DNA of 64,000 nucleotides from Bacillota bacterium (GTDB lineage: Bacteria > Bacillota > Clostridia > Oscillospirales > Ruminococcaceae), in the NCBI GenBank assembly GCA_023418925.1, contig JAEZYS010000029.1:1-64000 (forward strand), written 5' to 3'. A program made the translations under genes and the position numbers. The notes below the pieces were generated by a model, which was not told the origin of the DNA, did not search any database, and saw only the letters and a list, made by a program, of their open reading frames with translations. This document shows positions 16,980 through 24,966 of the stretch, piece by piece; positions within the stretch are counted from its first letter, which is position 1, and every line of letters starts with the position of its first letter.

Positions 16980-18536
16980 TTGTCAGACAGTATTTTGGTA
17001 ATGAAAGAAATTACAAAACTTTATCCGGGTGTTAAAGCATTGAATAATGTTAATCTCAATGTAGAGCGTGGAGAAATTCATGCGCTTGTAGGTGAGAATG
17101 GTGCCGGGAAATCAACGCTGATGAATGTTCTTAGCGGAACCATACCCCATGGTGAATATCAAGGAACAATTTCTTATAATAATAATGAATGTGTGTTTAA
17201 AAACGTCCGTGACAGTGAAAAACTCGGAATAGTAATCATTCATCAGGAACTTGCTCTTATCCCTGAACTATCTATTGGTGAAAATATATTTCTTGGCAAT
17301 GAACGAAAAAGTAAATTTGGTATTGACTGGGACGAGACTTTTAGCCAGGCAGAAAAGCACCTAAGAAAAGTTGGATTAAAAGAAAGTCCAATGACACTGA
17401 TAAAGGATATCGGAACTGGAAAACAGCAGTTGATTGAGATTGCAAAAGCACTTTCAAAGAATGTAAAGCTGCTAATTCTTGATGAACCTACTTCTTCATT
17501 GAATGAGGCTGATTCACGAATGCTGCTGGATATGCTAAAAGACTTTAAAAAGCAGGGTATGACTTCTATTATTATTTCTCATAAGCTTTCAGAGGTTGCA
17601 TATGTTGCAGACAAGATTACTATTATGCGTGATGGTTCAACCATAGAAACAATTGACAATTCTGCTCACAATATTGATGAGGATCGTATTATCAGGGGAA
17701 TGGTAGGACGTGAACTGACTGACCGTTATCCTGCACGTGAGCATAATATAAGCTCTGAAGTTGTAATGGAAGTTTCAAACTGGACTGTATATCATCCGGT
17801 ATATACAGAAAAACGCGTTGTAAATAATGTTTCATTCAATGTACATAAGGGAGAGATTGTCGGTTTCTCAGGACTTCAGGGAGCTGGAAGAACTGAACTT
17901 GCAAGGTCTGTTTTTGGCAAGAGTTACGGAACTTCAATAACAGGAAGCCTGAAACTTTTCGGAAAAGAAACAATACTCAGAAATGAACGTGAAGCCATTG
18001 AAGCAGGAATTGCCTATGTTACTGAGGACAGAAAAGACAATGGTCTCATCCTTTCTAATACCCTTGTATGTAATACTACAATGTCAAGGCTTGAAAAAGT
18101 ATGTCACCGTGGAATAATTGATGTTGACAAAGAAAATCTGGTTGCAGAGGAATATAAAGATAAGCTTAGAACAAAGACACCATCGATACATCAGGATGTC
18201 GGAAACCTCTCAGGCGGAAATCAGCAGAAGGTTCTTCTTTCAAAATGGATGTTTGCTGATCCAGAGGTGCTTATTCTTGACGAACCTACCCGTGGTATTG
18301 ATGTAGGTGCTAAGTATGAAATTTATTGTATTATGAATGATCTGGTTTCACAGGGTAAAGCTGTAGTTATGATTTCCTCTGAAATGCCTGAGCTTTTAGG
18401 CATGTGTGACAGAATATATGTTATGAACGAGGGAAACCTGGTAACAGAAATGAGCGGAGCTGAAGCAACGCAGGAAAAAATTATGGGTGCAATTCTGCAT
18501 TTTGGCAATGATGAAAAAACAAGGGAGAGTGAGTAA
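16980..18536 (+). CDS. mmsA: Multiple-monosaccharide ABC transporter, ATP-binding protein
   Basis: A 518-residue double ATPase of the XylG/MglA/GguA group. The first half has GENGAGKST, then DIGTGKQQLIEIAKAL as signature, LLILDEPTSSL and SHKLSEV. The second half has a degenerate Walker A (LQGAGRTEL) but an intact NLSGGNQQKVLLSKWM and LILDEPTRGIDVGAKYEIY. The asymmetry is normal for this family. KLGIVIIHQELALIPELSIGEN is typical of MmsA. I chose TTG at 16980 (MSDSILVMKEITK) because GGGGGGA stands just before it and the N-terminus then fits the family; an ATG at 16941 adds a non-homologous extension. Confidence 0.92.
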   Translation: MSDSILVMKEITKLYPGVKALNNVNLNVERGEIHALVGENGAGKSTLMNVLSGTIPHGEYQGTISYNNNECVFKNVRDSEKLGIVIIHQELALIPELSIGENIFLGNERKSKFGIDWDETFSQAEKHLRKVGLKESPMTLIKDIGTGKQQLIEIAKALSKNVKLLILDEPTSSLNEADSRMLLDMLKDFKKQGMTSIIISHKLSEVAYVADKITIMRDGSTIETIDNSAHNIDEDRIIRGMVGRELTDRYPAREHNISSEVVMEVSNWTVYHPVYTEKRVVNNVSFNVHKGEIVGFSGLQGAGRTELARSVFGKSYGTSITGSLKLFGKETILRNEREAIEAGIAYVTEDRKDNGLILSNTLVCNTTMSRLEKVCHRGIIDVDKENLVAEEYKDKLRTKTPSIHQDVGNLSGGNQQKVLLSKWMFADPEVLILDEPTRGIDVGAKYEIYCIMNDLVSQGKAVVMISSEMPELLGMCDRIYVMNEGNLVTEMSGAEATQEKIMGAILHFGNDEKTRESE

Positions 18537-18538
18537 GG

Positions 18539-19699
18539 ATGGAAAGTACCAAAAAACTTTTAAAAAAATATACAATGACAATTGCCTTGGTAGTAGTATT
18601 TGTTTTATTTGCGATATTTACCAACGGTAAAATACTTCTGGCACAGAATATCTCAAATCTTCTGCTACAAAATGCGTACGTTCTGGTTATGGCATGCGGT
18701 ATGCTTCTTTGTATTCTAACGGGAGGAAACGTTGACCTTTCTGTAGGCTCAACCCTTTGCCTTGTGGGAGCAGTAGCAGCGCAGATGATGTCTGCGGGAC
18801 TGAATCCTTTTCTGACAATTATTCTTTGCCTTATAATTTCGTTGGTTGTAGGTATCTGGCAGGGCTTCTGGATAGGTTATATACATATTCCTCCGTTTAT
18901 CTGCACATTGGCAGGAATGTTTCTGTTCCGAGGACTAGGACGTGTTATTCTTTCTTCGAAAACAGTTAATATTGCTGACAAAACTTTCCTCCGCATCTTT
19001 ACTTCTTACATAAGCATACCTGGTCTGGATGATGGCAATATTAAATGGTCTGCACTTATTGCAGGAATAGCTGTTGCTATATTCCTTATTGTGTACACAG
19101 CAGTCAGCCGTGTTAAGAAAAGCAAAAAAGGATATGCTGTTTCTTCTCCACTAGTTGCTTTCGGTAAAATAGCAGTTATTGATTTACTTGTAATAGTATA
19201 TACATGGAAGCTTTCAAATTATAAGGGCATTCCGGTTATGCTTCTTTGGATTATGCTCGTAGTTCTTTTGTATGCGTTTATCACTTCAAAGACAGCATTC
19301 GGACGTTATTTCTATGCTGTTGGCGGAAATGAAAAAGCTACTAAGCTTTCAGGAATTGACACAAAGAAAGTTTACTTTGCTGCATATTGTTCAATGAGTA
19401 TACTTGCAGGTTTTTCGGGACTTCTGGTTGCAGCAAGAATCGGTTCTGTAAACGGTGATATGGGTATGTCCTATGAAATGGATGCTATCGGTTCATGCTT
19501 TATAGGCGGTGCATCCGCTTACGGAGGTTCTGGAACTGTTCCTGGAATCGTAATCGGAGCTCTGCTTCTTGGTGTTATCAATCAGGGAATGTCTATCTGT
19601 GGTCTTGATAACAACTGGCAATATGTAATAAAAGGAGCCGTTTTGCTTCTTGCTGTTATTTTTGACGTAGTATCAAACCATAAGACAGGAAAGGCATAA
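18539..19699 (+). CDS. mmsB: Multiple-monosaccharide ABC transporter, permease
   Basis: A 386-residue membrane protein of the branched-chain/ribose-type permease family (BPD_transp_2) with about ten hydrophobic segments. Marks are MACGMLLCILTGGNVDLSVG, GFWIGYIHIPPFICTLAGMF and IGSCFIGGASAYGGSGTVPG. It starts two bases after the mmsA stop, so the two are coupled. It forms the membrane channel for sugars delivered by ChvE. The order chvE-mmsA-mmsB is conserved in many Firmicutes. Confidence 0.93.
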   Translation: MESTKKLLKKYTMTIALVVVFVLFAIFTNGKILLAQNISNLLLQNAYVLVMACGMLLCILTGGNVDLSVGSTLCLVGAVAAQMMSAGLNPFLTIILCLIISLVVGIWQGFWIGYIHIPPFICTLAGMFLFRGLGRVILSSKTVNIADKTFLRIFTSYISIPGLDDGNIKWSALIAGIAVAIFLIVYTAVSRVKKSKKGYAVSSPLVAFGKIAVIDLLVIVYTWKLSNYKGIPVMLLWIMLVVLLYAFITSKTAFGRYFYAVGGNEKATKLSGIDTKKVYFAAYCSMSILAGFSGLLVAARIGSVNGDMGMSYEMDAIGSCFIGGASAYGGSGTVPGIVIGALLLGVINQGMSICGLDNNWQYVIKGAVLLLAVIFDVVSNHKTGKA

Positions 19700-19724
19700 G
19701 ATTTATATTACGGAGGAGATTCAC

Positions 19725-20012
19725 ATGTTACAGTTGCCCTTAAAAAAGAAATATGATGAAAATATGAGAAATAAAGCTTTCAGCAAACTGGCACTTAGGG
19801 TGCTTGTTGCAGGATATATATTTTATCTTGCATGGATGCTGATGTTCGGCTCAGACAGCGGCGAAAAATCAATGCCTGTTTGGTGTGTAACTTTGTTTTG
19901 TGTTATTTTTATTATCAGTTCAATTACATTTGCTGTCTATGCTGTCAGAAGCTTCATCAAATCTTTGAAAGCAGCAGAAGTCAGTGAATCATCTGACTTT
20001 GAGGAGCAGTAG
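19725..20012 (+). CDS. Small membrane protein in the sugar transporter operon
   Basis: A 95-residue protein with two hydrophobic segments (about residues 26-43 and 56-78) around a short polar loop, and an acidic tail (AAEVSESSDFEEQ). CGGAGGAG stands before the ATG. It lies 25 bases after mmsB and its stop nearly touches the next start, so it is part of the same transcript. I do not recognise a family. Its position suggests an accessory role for the transporter, but no residue pattern shows what that is. Confidence 0.7.
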   Translation: MLQLPLKKKYDENMRNKAFSKLALRVLVAGYIFYLAWMLMFGSDSGEKSMPVWCVTLFCVIFIISSITFAVYAVRSFIKSLKAAEVSESSDFEEQ

Positions 20013-20013
20013 T

Positions 20014-20448
20014 ATGGGATACTCTTCTATTGAAAAAGTCTATTCTGAGTATATTTGTGCAGTTGAAAAAAATAAATCAAAGCGCAAGTTATCAGACGGT
20101 CTGATGAGTTTTGGTAAACGGGCAGACAGTTATTCCTGTCATGATGAATTTTATCAGAAATTAAATGATGAAGTTTTGGCAATAACTAAAGACGCGGAAT
20201 CGCAGTCAGAGGTTTTTGATGTGATTATGTACATTTTTCAGGAACCGTTAAAAAATAAGAATAACACATCGGCTTACTGGATGATGATGGCGGCTCATTC
20301 TCTGACAGAAAATCTTTTTCCTATGATTTCTGGCAATCAGGCGGCAGAGCTTTTGCATTGGTATACTGCGACATACCCACGTTATGAACGTTTGCCAAAT
20401 CAGGATAAGATGCTTAAAGTACTGAAAAAGCGCAGTAAATTGGAATGA
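20014..20448 (+). CDS. Uncharacterised helical protein in the sugar transporter operon
   Basis: A 144-residue soluble protein that looks all-helical (FYQKLNDEVLAITKDAESQS, NTSAYWMMMAAHSLTENLFP). No family is recognised. The ATG at 20014 lies one base after the previous stop and uses the GAGGAG inside the end of that gene; an earlier start at 19984 is inside the upstream gene. It is the last gene of the operon, followed by a strong terminator 80 bases downstream. Confidence 0.7.
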   Translation: MGYSSIEKVYSEYICAVEKNKSKRKLSDGLMSFGKRADSYSCHDEFYQKLNDEVLAITKDAESQSEVFDVIMYIFQEPLKNKNNTSAYWMMMAAHSLTENLFPMISGNQAAELLHWYTATYPRYERLPNQDKMLKVLKKRSKLE

Positions 20449-20525
20449 GCAGAAGATAAAATTAATTCTAATTATACAGAATTAGCACTCATATTTCTAT
20501 CATATTAAGCTTTGCTTTAACAACT

Positions 20526-20556
20526 AAAACCCCGTAGGTATAACTTACGGGGTTTT
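20526..20556 (+). terminator. Terminator of the sugar transporter operon
   Basis: An 11-bp perfect stem (AAAACCCCGTA with its complement) and a 9-nt loop, followed by TTTTTTAT. Confidence 0.88.
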
Positions 20557-20741
20557 TTATAATTTCATGTACTTGTTTGTGCATAATTAATAATTATTTT
20601 ATTTTATTTTAATTGTAATGAAAAAAAGAGTAAAATATAGTATAATTATATTTATATTCCATTATTTTTATAAAAAGAAAATAAAAAATTGTAAGCAAAA
20701 GTATATTTATAAAATGATAAATAAAAGTGAGGATATTTATT

Positions 20742-21644
20742 ATGGAGCGATTTACAACATATAGTAATGACTGCAGATTTTTCTTAAAAATGGATGATTA
20801 TTGCGGTTCTTCATTTGATAATAAAGAAGCAATGAATTTGCGCATTTCTCTTTTGTTTGTTGAAAGTGGTTCGGGAATTGCTGAATTGAATGGAAAACCT
20901 GTTCCATTTATTGCACCATGTATATTTTGTGTTGCTGAAAATGAACATATTGTAATTAAAGAGGATAAGGATAATAAGATAAGAGTAATATTCTTGCATC
21001 CTTGTGTAATAAACAGCGCACTTGATTTTGAAAGTGCAAGAGTTCTTCCTGACAATTCTCCTATTACATTAGCTCAGGACAAGGAACTGCTGAGATTGTT
21101 CTTTATGAGAGAAAAGGATTATATCGGAAAATTTAATTTAGGACCTCTATCTGGCAAGAAATTTTCTGCATTGTATGATTCCTATCATGAGCTGATAAAA
21201 GAACAAAAATATGGTAATTGGTCGTGTCGCAGTCGTTCATATTTGATGTGGATTCTATTTTTGCTTGAAAATCTGTATTCAGCAGGATGTTATTCAAATG
21301 AAAAAATAATGGGAGAGGTTGAAGAAAAACTTCACCCGATTCTTTTATATATCTATCATAATTATGATAAGAAAATAACTGTTGCAGATATCACTTCAAA
21401 ATTTTATATCAGCCGAACAACTCTTTCAAGAATGTTCCAGGACAGCATTGGGGATACATGTCTTGCATATATTAATAAGCTTAGAATAACTATGGCGTCC
21501 ACCATTCTCCGTGATACACTTCTCCCTATAAATGAGGTAATGAATAGGGTTGGATTTACAGATACAGTACATTTTCTTAGAACTTTCAAGAAACATACTG
21601 GATTTACACCATCAGAATATAGAGAAAAGTTCGGATGGATGTAG
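20742..21644 (+). CDS. AraC-family transcriptional regulator
   Basis: A 300-residue protein. The N-terminal cupin-like sensor has ISLLFVESGSGIAELNGKPV and the C-terminal 100 residues carry two helix-turn-helix motifs: KKITVADITSKFYISRTTLS-RMF and INEVMNRVGFTDTVHFLRTF, ending KKHTGFTPSEYREKFG. The start at 20742 follows AGTGAGGA; a GTG five codons earlier is part of that site. It lies between the monosaccharide transporter and the glucanase genes, so a sugar-responsive activator of this locus is the natural guess. Confidence 0.92.
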   Translation: MERFTTYSNDCRFFLKMDDYCGSSFDNKEAMNLRISLLFVESGSGIAELNGKPVPFIAPCIFCVAENEHIVIKEDKDNKIRVIFLHPCVINSALDFESARVLPDNSPITLAQDKELLRLFFMREKDYIGKFNLGPLSGKKFSALYDSYHELIKEQKYGNWSCRSRSYLMWILFLLENLYSAGCYSNEKIMGEVEEKLHPILLYIYHNYDKKITVADITSKFYISRTTLSRMFQDSIGDTCLAYINKLRITMASTILRDTLLPINEVMNRVGFTDTVHFLRTFKKHTGFTPSEYREKFGWM

Positions 21645-21810
21645 ACTTTTCACGTAGCTTTTTATTCTTTTTGCAAGTACAATAGCAGAATTGAAAGAGT
21701 ATTAAAAGTACAATTGACATATAAAAAAATATAAATAACAATTTACATACTTGCTATGTTGATATATTATATAGATGTCATAAGAAACACCCTTCTTACA
21801 TATGAAATGC

Positions 21811-21915
21811 AAGTAAGATTGAACTGCAATCTTTCAATCTACAAGATTTGTTTCGCCGGCAATACTGTGTCTCAATTTACAGACACATAAAACTCAGAAA
21901 GGTATGGTCTTAAAA
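21811..21915 (+). promoter_or_regulatory. Structured leader element, copy A
   Basis: An untranslated leader with a perfect 8-bp hairpin (AGATTGAA 21816-21823 with TTCAATCT 21833-21840), then ACAAGATTTG, then a second perfect 7-bp hairpin (TGTGTCT 21866-21872 with AGACACA 21881-21887). It ends in AAAACTCAGAAAGGTATG, an 18-base string found unchanged in copy C upstream of dut. Copies B, C and D have the same order of parts. A promoter-like TTTACA/TATTAT pair (17-base gap) lies at about 21741-21770. Confidence 0.6.
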
Positions 21916-22836
21916 GTGAAAAGAAAATTATTTAAAACTATGATTTGCTTAGGTTTGGCATTGGGAGTTTCAGGATGTGCAGCTACAAGCAGATCAGGAA
22001 ATGAAGGTGCTAACGAAGTGAAAAAATTAGAAGCTAGTTCATGGAGCCTTGTTGCTGAAAAAGAATTCGATTTTCCATCCTATATTATAGGTTATTATAA
22101 TAAGGATAGTGCTTTGAGTGTAGGTTACGGCGGACAAATTTATTATATGAATTCAGAAGCACAGGGTTGGCCTATGGCTGCTAACACCTCAATGTGTCGT
22201 TTTGGTCTTGATATGGTTGAAGGAACAGAAGGTACTGTATGTTATACCTGCGGTAACGCCGGAGATGTAACAAAGAGTACTGACGGAGGAAAGACTTTTG
22301 TTAAAAAAGCAAACTTTGGTAGCATGGAACCTAACCAGTGTAAGCTTCTTAGCTTTATAGATGAAAATATTGGACTTATCGCTTCATCAAAGCGTCTTGC
22401 AATAACAAAAGACGGGGCTGAAACATGGGCAGAAATCACTACTGCTCCTGAAAAAATATCTGCACTCAGAATGGAATCGGCAGATAAATTCTACTTTATC
22501 GGAGAAGATCTCAATTTCTATAAGACAACAGATGGCGGTGTTACATGGGAAAGCACTCCGCTAAATCTTCCTTTAGGTGAAGAATATTTAACTAAGATTC
22601 AGAACTTAGCATTCAGTGTAGATGGCGAAAATACATATACAGTATTCTGTGTTGAAAAAGAAACAAAATTGTTAAAGAGTTATTCAACTTCAGATGGTTG
22701 GGCAACCTGCATTGAAAATACCGTTGCAGAATTTAAGGAACCTAATGCGGTTCTTTACTTAAATCATAACGGTACAGTGCTCACAAACACAAGTGTTATT
22801 AATAAAAAGGCAACTGTCTTTGAGAAACAGTCATAA
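21916..22836 (+). CDS. Lipoprotein with BNR/YCF48-like propeller repeats
   Basis: A secreted lipoprotein of 306 residues (310 if it starts at the ATG at 21904). Its signal peptide ends in LALGVSGC. The mature part carries Asp-box (BNR) repeats: KSTDGGKTFVK, AITKDGAETWAE and KTTDGGVTWES, as in sialidase-type and YCF48-like propellers. No catalytic motif is evident, so it may bind glycan or protein at the cell surface. I prefer GTG 21916: the AGAAAGG is only two bases from ATG 21904, and the leader family shows the same spacing in its other copies. It sits between two AraC genes in the sugar locus. Confidence 0.78.
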   Translation: MKRKLFKTMICLGLALGVSGCAATSRSGNEGANEVKKLEASSWSLVAEKEFDFPSYIIGYYNKDSALSVGYGGQIYYMNSEAQGWPMAANTSMCRFGLDMVEGTEGTVCYTCGNAGDVTKSTDGGKTFVKKANFGSMEPNQCKLLSFIDENIGLIASSKRLAITKDGAETWAEITTAPEKISALRMESADKFYFIGEDLNFYKTTDGGVTWESTPLNLPLGEEYLTKIQNLAFSVDGENTYTVFCVEKETKLLKSYSTSDGWATCIENTVAEFKEPNAVLYLNHNGTVLTNTSVINKKATVFEKQS

Positions 22837-22856
22837 CGATAACACTTCTATAGATG

Positions 22857-22890
22857 AAAACACTGATGACAATTATGTCATCAGTGTTTT
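22857..22890. terminator. Terminator between the BNR lipoprotein and AraC genes
   Basis: A 14-bp perfect stem (AAAACACTGATGAC with its complement) and a 6-nt loop, with T's after it on the plus strand and A/T-rich sequence on the minus side. It can serve the two convergent genes. Confidence 0.85.
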
Positions 22891-22921
22891 TTATATGGGA
22901 TTTTTGCATAAAGAATTAGTA

Positions 22922-23683
22922 TTATATATTCTCATCTTCTTTATTAATTTCAATTTTCTGAAAGCAAATATCCATATACCTTTTTGGTGTTATACCAACT
23001 TTCTTTTTAAAAATCTCAATGAAATAGCTTTGATTCGGAAATGCAAGGATATTTGCTATTTGTGACGGGAGATAATCAGAATATTTAAGCATATTCTTAG
23101 CTGTTTCTATCTTCTTTTCCTGAATATATTCTGTAACCGTAGTCCCTGTTTCCTTTTTGAACAGACGTGATAAATAACTGGAGTTTATGCCAGCATACTC
23201 TGCAAGCTCAGTAATCAGAATTCTTTTATGCAGATTATTATAAATATATTCTACACACTTTACAATTGGCTTTGAATAAATACACTTCTTTCTTAGGTTT
23301 CGCATTCGCCTTGTATAATCCCCAGCCATTTCCTGATGAAGCTTTGAAATCTGAGAAAAGCATGTTGATTTATCAGCTTTCTGTATATATAGGTCACTCA
23401 GGCTGTAAGCCGTCTCATGCTCCATTCCACCCTCTATGCAGTATCTTGCAATTAAAGCGGCAGTAACAACAAAGTGATATTTTATACTCTGAAGTGGATT
23501 ATCTGATAATTTACCAAAACCGCTTTTCTCAGTAAATTCATTTTTACAAAGTTCCGATACTTTTGCGGTATCACCATTTTTAACGGCAATGTAAAATTCA
23601 AATTCAGGATTGTAAGGTGCGTGAAATTCATTGCTTTCACGCATAATATATTCTCTATAGCTTAATTCCCTATCAGTATTCAT
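22922..23683 (-). CDS. AraC-family transcriptional regulator, helical N-domain
   Basis: A 253-residue protein. The N-terminal 140 residues are helical and contain a His-rich stretch (IKYHFVVTAALIARYCIEGG), as in AraC proteins that are transcribed beside sugar-kinase-type sensors. The C-terminal pair of helix-turn-helix motifs reads KRILITELAEYAGINSSYLS-RLFKKETG and PSQIANILAFPNQSYFIEIF-KKKVGITPKRY. ATG 23683 fits the leader pattern; ATG 23695 lies inside a palindrome and is the alternative. It is divergent from the GH5 gene, which it may control. Confidence 0.88.
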   Translation of the reverse strand: MNTDRELSYREYIMRESNEFHAPYNPEFEFYIAVKNGDTAKVSELCKNEFTEKSGFGKLSDNPLQSIKYHFVVTAALIARYCIEGGMEHETAYSLSDLYIQKADKSTCFSQISKLHQEMAGDYTRRMRNLRKKCIYSKPIVKCVEYIYNNLHKRILITELAEYAGINSSYLSRLFKKETGTTVTEYIQEKKIETAKNMLKYSDYLPSQIANILAFPNQSYFIEIFKKKVGITPKRYMDICFQKIEINKEDENI

Positions 23684-23822
23684 TTTTATGACCATGCTTC
23701 CTAGGAAGCATACCTCCCCTCATTGATGTTTTGCTTGGTTTTGCTAAGCAAAATTTTGAACGACAGTTCGAAAAGCACACAACTTGTAGATTGAAAGATA
23801 ATTCTTCAATCTTTTACCTTCC
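23684..23822 (-). promoter_or_regulatory. Structured leader element, copy B
   Basis: On the minus strand it reads GGAAGGTAA, a perfect 8-bp hairpin (23805-23812 with 23788-23795), ACAAGTTGTGTG, a small GAAC/GTTC hairpin, TTTTGCT/AGCAAAA, then GGGGAGGTATG. An 18-bp perfect palindrome (23694-23711, ATGCTTCCTAGGAAGCAT) stands between the ribosome site and the start codon. Without that palindrome its end matches copy A (GGTATGGTC-TAAAA). Confidence 0.6.
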
Positions 23823-23924
23823 TATACTGTCTTATTGTATCATTATTTTATTATAAAAGCAATCAGAATAGTATAAAATATATAAGTGAAATGTTAATAT
23901 AAATTTAATAAAGGAGGCGGTTAT

Positions 23925-24947
23925 TTGAAGAAGTTTACAGGCTACAGAAGAGGTATAAATTTTGGAGGTTGGCTATCTCAATGTGAACATAAAAGCGAAC
24001 ATTATGCAGAATTTATTCATGAAGAAGATGTCAGAAGAGTATCAGAATGGGGACTCGACCACATCAGACTCCCGATTGATTATCAGTTGGTAAGGGATGA
24101 CGATGGCAACAATATTGACGAGGGATTTTACTATATTGACCGCTGTCTTGAATGGTGTGAGAAATATAATCTGAACATGATTCTTGACCTTCATAAGACT
24201 GCTGGTTTTTCATTTGACGCAGCACCAATTGACTTTTTTAAGACTCCTGCGCTGCAGGATAAGTTTATTTCATTGTGGGAAGAACTTGCAAAGCGTTACG
24301 GTAAGTACCATGAAAGACTTTGTTTTGAACTTCTTAACGAGGTTGTTGAAGAAAGTCTTGTAGATATATGGAATGATATCGTAAAGAGAACTATCCCTGA
24401 AATAAGAAAATTTGCATCCGAAATAAAAATTATTGTCGGTGGAGTCAGAAATAACAGTGTACTTTGGGTAAGAACACTTGATAAGCCCTACGATGAAAAT
24501 ATAGTATATACCTTCCATTTCTATGAACCACTTATCTTCACTCATCAGGGAGCTTACTGGGTTGACAAGATGACTTCTGATTTTCATACAGAATACCCTA
24601 ATAATCTTGATACTTTTATCAAGGAAACAGAAACATTCCTTCCTGATGAACACAGGGAATTCTATAATAGAGTTCATACAAAAATGGCAGACAGAGAATT
24701 TATCGAGACGTCATTTATGGATGCAATAAAAACAGCCGAAGAACGTGGCGTTGCACTTTATTGCGGAGAATATGGCGTTATTGACAGAACCTCACTTGAT
24801 TCTGCACTTAACTGGTTTATGGATATGAACAGTGTTTTTGAAGAGTATGACATTGCTCGTGCGGCATGGAACTATAAGGGTAAGGATTTTGGAATAATCG
24901 ATGAACATTATTCTGAAATTGCAGATAAAATCATAAAATTGCTATAA
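23925..24947 (+). CDS. Glycoside hydrolase family 5, intracellular
   Basis: A 340-residue GH5 enzyme without a signal peptide, so it should act on oligosaccharides in the cytoplasm. The N-terminal RRGINFGGWLSQCEH and DHIRLPIDYQLV are the usual first barrel strands. ELLNEVVEES carries the acid/base Glu and LYCGEYGVIDR the nucleophile Glu; YTFHFYEPLIFTHQG and AAWNYKGKDFGI complete the site. Glucan or gluco-oligosaccharide cleavage is likely. TTG is the start, after AAAGGAGGCGG. It lies 19 bases before the GH16 gene, so the two form an operon, and is divergent from an AraC gene. Confidence 0.9.
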   Translation: MKKFTGYRRGINFGGWLSQCEHKSEHYAEFIHEEDVRRVSEWGLDHIRLPIDYQLVRDDDGNNIDEGFYYIDRCLEWCEKYNLNMILDLHKTAGFSFDAAPIDFFKTPALQDKFISLWEELAKRYGKYHERLCFELLNEVVEESLVDIWNDIVKRTIPEIRKFASEIKIIVGGVRNNSVLWVRTLDKPYDENIVYTFHFYEPLIFTHQGAYWVDKMTSDFHTEYPNNLDTFIKETETFLPDEHREFYNRVHTKMADREFIETSFMDAIKTAEERGVALYCGEYGVIDRTSLDSALNWFMDMNSVFEEYDIARAAWNYKGKDFGIIDEHYSEIADKIIKLL

Positions 24948-24966
24948 TCTTAAGGGGGAAATTGAC

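Noticed and set aside
20526..20556. CRISPR-like spaced repeats in the window
   Set aside because: Hairpins recur as terminators, but no regularly spaced identical repeats and no cas genes were seen.
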